From: Pseudomonas yamanorum
GTDB taxonomy: Bacteria > Pseudomonadota > Gammaproteobacteria > Pseudomonadales > Pseudomonadaceae
Reading direction: 5' to 3'
Assembly (NCBI RefSeq): GCF_900105735.1
Contig: NZ_LT629793.1
Location: 1,488,001-1,552,000, forward strand
Length of the DNA stretch: 64,000 nt
The position numbers and the translations under genes were made by a program. The notes beneath the pieces are model-generated. The model saw only the letters and a program-made list of their open reading frames with translations, made no database searches and was not told the origin of the DNA. How positions within the stretch are numbered: position 1 is the stretch's first letter; every line of letters starts with the position of its first letter. Shown piece by piece: positions 56,006-64,000 of the stretch.

Positions 56006-56713
56006 TTAAACCTTGGCCGGGATGGGTACCGACTTGCTGCGGGGACGCAACTGGGCGGCGGCCATGGCCTGGTCGGTGACGCCGGTTTCGGCACGCATGC
56101 CAGCGGCGAGAAACGGCACCATCAGGCGCATCACCTGCTCGATGGAGGTGTTCACGCCAAAGTCGGTCTCGGCAATCGCACGCAGGGCCTTGATCCCGGA
56201 CATGCTGAACGCAGCAGCACCGAGCATGAAGTGCACGCGCCAGAACAGTTCGATCGGCGGAATACGCGGTGCCGCTTCGTTGACCAGCAACATATAGCGG
56301 CGGAACACCTTGCCGTACATGTCTTCAAGATAGCGACGCAGGTGACCCTGGCTCTGGCTGAACGCCAGGCCCAGCAGGCGCATGAAGATCGACAGGTCGT
56401 TGCCGCTGCGAGGCTGGACCACCAGGGCTTGCTCGACGAGGATTTCCAGCAGGTCTTCCAGGCTTGGCTTGTTTTCAGGCTTGGCCTGGCGACGTTCCAG
56501 CTCACGGTCGAGACTGATACAGAAAGGCCCCAGGAAACGTGAGAACACGGCCTGGATCAGCGCCTTCTTGGAGCCGAAATGGTAGTTCACTGCTGCCAGG
56601 TTGACCCCGGCCTTGCTGGTAATCAGCCGCAATGAGGTTTCAGCAAATCCTTTTTCCGCGAACAACTGCTCGGCAGCATCGAGAATGCGTTCAACGGTTT
56701 CCGACTGGGCCAT
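56006..56713 (-). CDS. psrA: TetR-family regulator PsrA
   Basis: A 235-residue TetR regulator. The helix-turn-helix (QLFAEKGFAETSLRLITSKAGVNLAAVNYHFGSK region) is standard, and the ligand domain follows. PsrA in Pseudomonas senses long-chain fatty acids, activates rpoS and represses beta-oxidation genes. It sits in the usual nagZ-psrA-lexA position, and a PsrA-type operator lies just upstream. The ATG at 56713 follows GGCGGAG; MSGGVA upstream is not favoured. Confidence 0.93.
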   Translation of the reverse strand: MAQSETVERILDAAEQLFAEKGFAETSLRLITSKAGVNLAAVNYHFGSKKALIQAVFSRFLGPFCISLDRELERRQAKPENKPSLEDLLEILVEQALVVQPRSGNDLSIFMRLLGLAFSQSQGHLRRYLEDMYGKVFRRYMLLVNEAAPRIPPIELFWRVHFMLGAAAFSMSGIKALRAIAETDFGVNTSIEQVMRLMVPFLAAGMRAETGVTDQAMAAAQLRPRSKSVPIPAKV

Positions 56714-56741
56714 GGCTACTCCGCCTGACAAACACTTGTTT

Positions 56742-56755
56742 GAAACATACGTTTC
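56742..56755. promoter_or_regulatory. PsrA operator upstream of psrA
   Basis: GAAAC-ATAC-GTTTC matches the PsrA site (G/CAAAC-N2-4-GTTTG/C) and extends to TTGAAAC-N4-GTTTCAA. It starts 29 bases before the psrA ATG, which predicts negative autoregulation. Confidence 0.85.
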
Positions 56756-56930
56756 AAGCTATGTCTTGTCAAGCCTGCAGGTCGGTTTGCGGCTGGTCGG
56801 TCAGCTATTTCATGGCCATTTAATCACATTCGCCAAGGTCTGTAGGCAGCGCTGTTTTCAGCCTGTAGGACGTATGACAAACGACCGTCCAGCGGAGTGA
56901 CTGAAAACGATGATTGCCAAGCGCAGTCCA

Positions 56931-56946
56931 CTGTATATAATCCCAG
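56931..56946. promoter_or_regulatory. SOS box 1 of lexA
   Basis: CTGTATATAATCCCAG fits CTG-N10-CAG with the AT-rich centre. It lies 45 bases before the lexA ATG to its first base. Confidence 0.9.
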
Positions 56947-56949
56947 TCA

Positions 56950-56965
56950 CTGTATAAAAAGACAG
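56950..56965. promoter_or_regulatory. SOS box 2 of lexA
   Basis: CTGTATAAAAAGACAG is a second CTG-N10-CAG site, three bases after box 1, giving paired LexA binding and tight autoregulation. Confidence 0.9.
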
Positions 56966-56975
56966 AGCGATCAAC

Positions 56976-57584
56976 ATGCTAAAACTGACGCCACGCCAAG
57001 CTGAGATTCTGGCTTTTATCAAGCGCTGCCTCGATGACAACGGCTACCCGCCGACCCGAGCGGAAATTGCGCTGGAACTGGGATTCAAGTCGCCCAACGC
57101 CGCTGAAGAACACCTCAAGGCCCTCGCCCGCAAAGGTGCGATCGAGATGACCCCAGGTGCCTCACGGGGCATTCGCATCCCTGGCTTCGAAGCCAAGGCC
57201 GACGAGTCGACACTGCCGATTATCGGGCGGGTCGCAGCCGGTGCGCCGATCCTGGCGCAACAGCACGTCGAGGAATCCTGCAACATCAACCCAACGTTCT
57301 TCCATCCCCGTGCCGACTACCTGCTGCGAGTCCATGGCATGAGCATGAAGGACGTGGGTATTTTCGACGGCGACCTGCTGGCCGTCCATACCACACGTGA
57401 AGCCCGCAATGGCCAGATCGTCGTCGCCCGTATTGGCGATGAAGTGACGGTCAAACGCTTCAAGCGCGAAGGCAGCAAGGTCTGGCTACTGGCCGAGAAC
57501 CCTGAGTTTGCGCCGATTGAAGTGAACCTGAAGGATCAGGACCTGGTGATTGAAGGCTTAAGCGTCGGCGTTATTCGCCGCTAA
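56976..57584 (+). CDS. lexA: SOS repressor LexA
   Basis: Repressor of the SOS regulon that self-cleaves when RecA filaments form; 202 residues. N-terminal winged helix ([20 protein letters not shown]), cleavage site Ala88-Gly89 in RVAAGAP, nucleophile Ser123 in HGMSMKD and Lys160 in [10 protein letters not shown] are intact. Two SOS boxes lie directly upstream. It probably forms one operon with sulA, ten bases downstream. Confidence 0.97.
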   Translation: MLKLTPRQAEILAFIKRCLDDNGYPPTRAEIALELGFKSPNAAEEHLKALARKGAIEMTPGASRGIRIPGFEAKADESTLPIIGRVAAGAPILAQQHVEESCNINPTFFHPRADYLLRVHGMSMKDVGIFDGDLLAVHTTREARNGQIVVARIGDEVTVKRFKREGSKVWLLAENPEFAPIEVNLKDQDLVIEGLSVGVIRR

Positions 57585-57594
57585 CGGAGGCATC

Positions 57595-58068
57595 ATGCAG
57601 TTCCTACAGACCCCACAACACACTCAGCTATCGCTGTTTGAGGCCTTTATGGCCCAGCCCCTTGCGCCCATCCTCAAGGAAACGGTCGAAGCGCCCTGGA
57701 GTGCCGAACCCGAGGCGTTCAGTGAACTGTCGTTGCGCGGTGCTGCCGGGAGCTGCCTGAGCCTGCTGGCGCCGATCCTTCGCGAATTGAGCGAGGAACA
57801 GGATGCACGCTGGCTGACGCTGATCGCCCCACCGTCCAGCCTGACCCAGGCCTGGCTACGGGACGCCGGCCTTAACCGCGAGCGCATCCTGTTGCTGCAA
57901 CCCCGCGGCACCCAAAGTGCCCAGCAGCTGACCTGCGAAGCCTTGCGCCTGGGCCGTAGCCACACGGTAGTCAGTTGGCTGAACCCGCTGACAACAGCGG
58001 CCAAGCAGCAACTGATCAGCGCCGCACGTACGGGCGATGCGCAGAGCTTGAACATTCGGTTGGGATAA
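57595..58068 (+). CDS. sulA: Cell division inhibitor SulA
   Basis: A 157-residue SOS-induced inhibitor of FtsZ polymerisation, the Pseudomonas type found after lexA. The central SulA region runs about 45-145 (AGSCLSLLAPILRELSEEQD, LTLIAPPSSLTQAWLRDAG). CGGAGG precedes the ATG. It has no own SOS box visible and would be expressed from the lexA promoter. Confidence 0.9.
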   Translation: MQFLQTPQHTQLSLFEAFMAQPLAPILKETVEAPWSAEPEAFSELSLRGAAGSCLSLLAPILRELSEEQDARWLTLIAPPSSLTQAWLRDAGLNRERILLLQPRGTQSAQQLTCEALRLGRSHTVVSWLNPLTTAAKQQLISAARTGDAQSLNIRLG

Positions 58069-58179
58069 AACGATGCGCGGATAACTGACTCTGTCAGGAT
58101 CCGCCATGACGCGAGGCTTCTTCAGGCTTGAGAAGCCGATCTGCACGACTAAAGCTTACAAAAAAGCCGACAAACGGAC

Positions 58180-58413
58180 TCAGTGAAGAATCCGTGGGCC
58201 GTCTTCCTTCTCCGGCTCGCCCTCAGCCAGGCGCCCTGCCATCTGCACACCTACGCTCAACATGGCTTTTGCCACTTCCACGTGCTGGCCCTGCAGGAAT
58301 GCTTTTGCATCTTCGGAAAAATCCAAAATTACCAGAGAACCCTCGTCCTCAGCCCGGCGCAGCTCAATTCGGCCGTCGGGCAGTTCAACAATTTCCAGAA
58401 AGGACGTTGGCAT
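58180..58413 (-). CDS. Conserved small protein (PA3009-like)
   Basis: A 77-residue protein starting MPTSFLEIVELPDGRIELRR. I place it by position next to the sulA/topA block, as in P. aeruginosa. The predicted beta strands followed by a helix (DAKAFLQGQHVEVAKAML) show no known catalytic motif. The ATG at 58413 has GGAGA in range; a Met at 58443 is also possible. Function unknown. Confidence 0.72.
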   Translation of the reverse strand: MPTSFLEIVELPDGRIELRRAEDEGSLVILDFSEDAKAFLQGQHVEVAKAMLSVGVQMAGRLAEGEPEKEDGPRILH

Positions 58414-58521
58414 AAAAGTCTGTTCTCCACGAAAGGCCGGCATTATATCAGTCATCAGCGCGGCCTCGCTCAGGATCTGAACAGCTTTCTTTACGGCTTG
58501 ATGAATGGTGCCTGACTTAAC

Positions 58522-59043
58522 TCAGCACTCGTTCAGCCCATCCCGAAAACGAATGGCCAACTTCTTCAACTCCTGTCGCCAGCTTTCCAGCTCTTCACGG
58601 CTTAATGGCGCAGGCCCCTCTTCTTCCAGGCTCACGGCCAGGATCAGCGGCTGGGTCACATCCCCCTTGGGCTTGTGAGGTACACGAGGCGGCTGGAACA
58701 TCTCGGCGTGAGCTACCAGCAAGCGTGCCAACCAGCTGTCCGGGCTCTGCGCCATTTCCACCAGCTCGGCCAACTCCGGAATGGCCATGGACTCCAGCAC
58801 ATCACGGTTGATGATCATCTCTGCACGCGGTGAACCGGCCTGAGGCAAGCGGTAGAACCCGGCAATTTCATGGCACAAGCCAAGCAAGGCGCCATACAGG
58901 TGAAACAGCGCCGCTTCACGCCCGGCCTGCACCAGCGCGATAGCGTTCATCTCCTTTCCTTCCTCGGCGCGGCCAAGGGCTTCCAGGGACAAACCCGCGA
59001 AGTAAATTTTCTGGTTGGTACGGGTATAGAGTTCGTTGGCCAT
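58522..59043 (-). CDS. DUF6586-type conserved protein (PA3010-like)
   Basis: A 173-residue helical protein without membrane segments, starting MANELYTRTNQKIYFAGLSL. It matches a conserved Pseudomonas protein placed upstream of topA (DUF6586 by memory). GGAGA precedes the ATG at 59043. It may be co-transcribed with the 77-residue gene on the same strand. Function unknown. Confidence 0.75.
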   Translation of the reverse strand: MANELYTRTNQKIYFAGLSLEALGRAEEGKEMNAIALVQAGREAALFHLYGALLGLCHEIAGFYRLPQAGSPRAEMIINRDVLESMAIPELAELVEMAQSPDSWLARLLVAHAEMFQPPRVPHKPKGDVTQPLILAVSLEEEGPAPLSREELESWRQELKKLAIRFRDGLNEC

Positions 59044-59124
59044 GAAGGCAGTCTCCACAACGAATAAGGCGTGATGCTGGCTGAACAGTGTCACGGATCA
59101 GCCAAGTCCACTGCAAGCGCAAAA

Positions 59125-59150
59125 AAAGGCCGCCTATAAAGGCGGCCTTT
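59125..59150 (-). terminator. Rho-independent terminator of topA
   Basis: AAAGGCCGCC-TATAAA-GGCGGCCTTT with a T-run on the minus strand, 20 bases after the topA stop. Confidence 0.9.
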
Positions 59151-59169
59151 GTTCATATGGCTGATCGTA

Positions 59170-61791
59170 TCAAGCGCCCTGGCGCTTGTCCTCGACCTTC
59201 CACTTGCCACCGTCGTAGAACGCTTTCCAGCCGGTAGGCTTGCCTTCCACTTCGGTCTGCACGTACTGCTCCTTGGTCTTGCGGCTGTAGCGGATCACGG
59301 ACGGGCGACCGTCCGGGTCCTTCTTCGGCGCTTCACAGAGGAAGTGGTACTTCGGATCGATCTCGTCCTTGTGGGGCACGATCTCGATCACCAGCGGAGC
59401 ACGGGTTTCGCGGTTTTTCGGGAACTGGCTGGCAGCCAGGAACAGCCCCGAAGCGCCATCACGCAGGATGTAGGTGTCGTTGACCTTCTCGCACTTGAGT
59501 TCAGGCATCTTCACCGGGTCCATCTTCGGCGGCGCCGCGTCACCGCTTTTCAGCAGTTTGCGGGTGTTCTTGCACGTCGGGTTGGTGCAACCGAAGAACT
59601 TGCCGAAACGGCCGGTCTTGAGCTGCATCTCGCTGCCGCACTTGTCGCATTCCAGGCTCGGACCTTCGTAGCCCTTGATGCGGTAAGTGCCTTCTTCGAT
59701 CTCATAGCCGTTGCAATCCGGGTTGTTACCGCAGATGTGCAGCTTGTGCTTCTCGTCCAGCAGATAGGCGTCCATCGCCGTGCTGCAGATCGGGCAACGG
59801 TGCTTGCCACGCAGTACCAGCGACTCGGATTCACCCTCGTCATCGGCAGCGATTTCATCGCCTGGCACCAGGTTGACGGTGGCCTTGCAACGCTCTTTCG
59901 GCGGCAGGCTATAACCCGAGCAACCGAGGAACACACCAGTGGACGCGGTACGAATCTGCATCGGACGACCGCAGGTGAGGCACGGAATGTCCGTCATCAC
60001 CGGCTGGTTGGCACGCATGCCGTTCTCGGCGCTTTCAGCCACTTCGAGTTTCTTCTTGAAGTCGCCGTAGAACTCGTCGAGCACGTTTTTCCAGTCGCGT
60101 TCGCCCTGGGCCACGTCATCGAGATTCTCTTCCATGCCGGCGGTGAAGCCGTAGTCCATCAGGTTGGAGAAGCTCTCGGACAGGCGCTCGGTGACGATGT
60201 CGCCCATCTTTTCCGAGTAGAAACGACGGTTGTGCAAGGCAACGTAGCCGCGGTCCTGGATGGTGGAAATGATCGCCGCATAGGTCGAAGGACGACCGAT
60301 ACCGCGTTTTTCCATCTCCTTGACCAGGCTGGCTTCCGAATAACGCGCCGGCGGCTTGGTGAAGTGCTGGGACGGGTCGAGCTTGATCAGCTTCAACACA
60401 TCGCCCTGGGCCATGTCCGGCAGCACGTCATCGTCGCCCGGCTTGGCAATTTGCGGCATCACGCGGGTGTAACCGTCGAACTTGAGGATACGGCCCTTGG
60501 CACGCAGCTCGAAGTCACCAGCCCCCACGCTGACAGTCGTCGACAGATATTGCGCCGGCAGCATCTGGCACGCCAGGAACTGGCGCCAGATCAGCTCGTA
60601 GAGGCGCTCAGCGTCGCGCTCCATGCCGCTCAACTTGCTTGGCTCGGTGTTGGCGTCGGAGGGACGAATCGCTTCGTGAGCCTCTTGTGCGCCTTCCTTG
60701 CTGCTATAGACGTTCGGCTTCTCCGGCAGGTACTTCTTGCCGAACTCGCTTTCAATATAAGTGCGCGCCATCGCCACCGCGTCTTGCGACAGGTTGGTGG
60801 AGTCGGTACGCATATACGTGATGTAGCCCGCTTCATACAGACGCTGGGCCATCATCATGGTCTTCTTCACCCCGAAGCCCAGGCGGTTGCTCGCAGCCTG
60901 TTGCAGGGTGGACGTGATGAATGGCGCCGACGGTTTGCTGCTGGTGGGCTTGTCTTCACGCTTGACGATGCTGTAGCTGGAAGCCTTGAGCTTCTCCAGC
61001 GCGGCCATGGCCTGGGCTTCGTTGAGCGGCTTGAAGGCCTCGCCTTTCTCGCGGGCCACTTCAAAGCGCACGTTGTTGCCCTTGGCAGTGCCCAGGTCAG
61101 CGTGCACTTCCCAATATTCTTCAGGGTTGAACGCACGAATCTCGCGCTCACGCTCCACCACCAGCTTTACCGCAACCGATTGCACACGGCCGGCGGACAG
61201 GCCACGAGCGATCTTCGCCCACAGCAGCGGCGAGACCATGTAACCCACGACGCGGTCGAGGAAGCGACGGGCCTGCTGGGCATTGACGCGGTCAATGTCC
61301 AGTTCGCCCGGCTTGGAGAAGGCTTCCTGGATCGCCTTCTTGGTAATTTCGTTGAACACCACGCGCTTGTAGCGGCTGTCGTCACCACCGATGGCTTCCC
61401 GCAGGTGCCAGGCAATAGCCTCCCCTTCGCGGTCCAAGTCGGTTGCGAGATAGATGGTGTCAGCATCTTTGGCGAGCCGGCGCAGCTCTTCGATGACCTT
61501 TTCCTTGCCCGGGAGGATCTCGTACTTGGCTTTCCAGCCATGATCGGGATCGACACCCATGCGCGAGACCAGCTGCTTGCGCGCTTTCTCTTTAGGCGTG
61601 AGCACCGGACCTTCGCCCGCAGCCGCCTTGCCGCGCTTGGCGGCAGGCTCCTTGCTGGCGCTAGCCGAACCGCTGGTGGGCAGGTCTCGGATATGGCCGA
61701 TACTCGACTTCACCACGTACTCGTTACCCAAGTACTTGTTGATGGTCTTGGCCTTAGCCGGGGATTCCACAATGACCAGCGATTTGCCCAT
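59170..61791 (-). CDS. topA: DNA topoisomerase I
   Basis: Type IA enzyme that relaxes negative supercoils; 873 residues. Toprim start [20 protein letters not shown], the catalytic Tyr326 in [14 protein letters not shown], and three Cys4 zinc-ribbon units ([23 protein letters not shown]) near the C-terminus are present. A Lys/Ala-rich insertion after DLPTSGSAS is typical of Pseudomonas. The Met at 61791 is the start; the longer frame upstream is rejected. Confidence 0.97.
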   Translation of the reverse strand: MGKSLVIVESPAKAKTINKYLGNEYVVKSSIGHIRDLPTSGSASASKEPAAKRGKAAAGEGPVLTPKEKARKQLVSRMGVDPDHGWKAKYEILPGKEKVIEELRRLAKDADTIYLATDLDREGEAIAWHLREAIGGDDSRYKRVVFNEITKKAIQEAFSKPGELDIDRVNAQQARRFLDRVVGYMVSPLLWAKIARGLSAGRVQSVAVKLVVEREREIRAFNPEEYWEVHADLGTAKGNNVRFEVAREKGEAFKPLNEAQAMAALEKLKASSYSIVKREDKPTSSKPSAPFITSTLQQAASNRLGFGVKKTMMMAQRLYEAGYITYMRTDSTNLSQDAVAMARTYIESEFGKKYLPEKPNVYSSKEGAQEAHEAIRPSDANTEPSKLSGMERDAERLYELIWRQFLACQMLPAQYLSTTVSVGAGDFELRAKGRILKFDGYTRVMPQIAKPGDDDVLPDMAQGDVLKLIKLDPSQHFTKPPARYSEASLVKEMEKRGIGRPSTYAAIISTIQDRGYVALHNRRFYSEKMGDIVTERLSESFSNLMDYGFTAGMEENLDDVAQGERDWKNVLDEFYGDFKKKLEVAESAENGMRANQPVMTDIPCLTCGRPMQIRTASTGVFLGCSGYSLPPKERCKATVNLVPGDEIAADDEGESESLVLRGKHRCPICSTAMDAYLLDEKHKLHICGNNPDCNGYEIEEGTYRIKGYEGPSLECDKCGSEMQLKTGRFGKFFGCTNPTCKNTRKLLKSGDAAPPKMDPVKMPELKCEKVNDTYILRDGASGLFLAASQFPKNRETRAPLVIEIVPHKDEIDPKYHFLCEAPKKDPDGRPSVIRYSRKTKEQYVQTEVEGKPTGWKAFYDGGKWKVEDKRQGA

Positions 61792-61905
61792 GGATCGGAA
61801 AATTCCTGAATTCGAGAAGTGAAAGGCGGTTGGCGCCTGACGCGGCAACGCTATATATAGTGGCAACAAGGTGAGGTCAAGCGCAGCATTCTGCGCGGCC
61901 TGCCT

Positions 61906-62142
61906 TTATTGCGCGGAAAAAAGGCTGGGTTCGACCTGGATCAAAGCAAAGCGCGGGACCTGTTCGCCGTCAACTTCGACGGTCTCCAGGAACATGCTCA
62001 AGGGACGCACCCAAAAGCCGTAATCGCCATACAGTGCTTGGTAAAACACCACTTCCTCTTCGGTCTCGGAATGCCGCGCCACATTAAAAACGCGGTACTG
62101 CGGACCTTTATAATGCTGGTAGAGCCCTGGTTCGACTTTCAT
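61906..62142 (-). CDS. DUF1653-family protein
   Basis: A 78-residue protein with the DUF1653 features MKVEPGLYQHYKGPQYRVFNVARHSETEE, VFYQALYGDYGFWVRPLSMFLETVE. Function unknown. AGAGGG precedes the ATG. It lies between topA and the fad genes, as in P. aeruginosa. Confidence 0.9.
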   Translation of the reverse strand: MKVEPGLYQHYKGPQYRVFNVARHSETEEEVVFYQALYGDYGFWVRPLSMFLETVEVDGEQVPRFALIQVEPSLFSAQ

Positions 62143-62195
62143 GCTCTGGCCCTCTTACAAAATTTGTTAAAAAAAATATAAAAAATTCCAAAAAA

Positions 62196-62222
62196 CAAAA
62201 ACCGGGGCACTGGGCCCCGGCT
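62196..62222 (-). terminator. Rho-independent terminator of fadA
   Basis: On the minus strand GCCGGGGC-loop-GCCCCGGT is followed by TTTTGTTTT, close after the fadA stop. Confidence 0.88.
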
Positions 62223-62238
62223 TCCGTCAGCGAAACGT

Positions 62239-64000
<1,762 letters not shown>

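Noticed and set aside
59149..61809. Very long open frame antisense to topA (886 codons)
   Set aside because: It mirrors topA exactly, has no ribosome site or domain, and is a by-product of GC-rich codon use.

Overview
The window is a stretch of Pseudomonas chromosome, most likely from the P. fluorescens group. The evidence is the high-GC coding, the many copies of a REP/BIME-type repeat (core GGGAGCGGGCTTGCTCGCG), and gene orders familiar from pseudomonads: mlaA-rssBC-tal-dusA, lolCDE-PilZ-GDPD-sthA, gap-mfd-csiV, and nagZ-psrA-lexA-sulA-topA-fadAB. No rRNA, tRNA, insertion sequence, prophage or CRISPR array was seen. Family names come from recognising proteins by eye; no database search was possible.

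Region 1 (1-5.3 kb) is a signal-response locus. A LuxR solo (pipR-like) sits between two alpha/beta-hydrolase peptidases, one of which heads an operon with a Dpp/Opp-type peptide ABC transporter. Each peptidase gene has a 20-bp lux-box-like inverted repeat upstream. The layout matches the PipR/PipA/AapA plant-signal locus described in a poplar endophytic Pseudomonas. Region 2 (5.3-11.2 kb) reads as purine/nucleoside uptake: an NCS2 permease, a LysR regulator, a Tsx-like porin, and the divergent punC/punR pair. Region 3 (11.2-26.9 kb) is mixed metabolism and transport: an ArgD-like aminotransferase, fabV, a membrane AspH-type hydroxylase behind a strongly structured leader, ppnN, a RidA relative, an EamA exporter, several LysR regulators each divergent from a target, a secreted-type malate:quinone oxidoreductase, an MFS exporter and small lipoproteins.

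Region 4 (27-33.7 kb) holds dusA, tal, the RpoS-turnover pair rssB-rssC, mlaA and a PhnX relative that has lost its catalytic residues. Region 5 (33.8-37.4 kb) is a copper-response locus resembling cinAQ-cinRS: a QueF reductase and a cupredoxin divergent from a two-component system, with a CopR/CusR-like operator between them. Region 6 (37.5-47.6 kb) is housekeeping: lolCDE, a PilZ protein, GDPD, sthA, a chalcone-isomerase-like periplasmic protein, a citrate-type MFS transporter and an N-terminally extended GAPDH. Region 7 (48-64 kb) covers DNA repair and the SOS response (mfd, lexA with two SOS boxes, sulA), csiV, an SNF2/SWIM helicase, nagZ, psrA with its own operator, topA, and the fadB-fadA beta-oxidation pair, with fadB cut by the window edge.

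The points most worth checking are the PipR-type locus with its two lux boxes, the two-hairpin leader of the AspH-type gene, the pseudo-phosphonatase next to mlaA, the QueF-copper linkage, and the intercistronic terminator between lolD and lolE.
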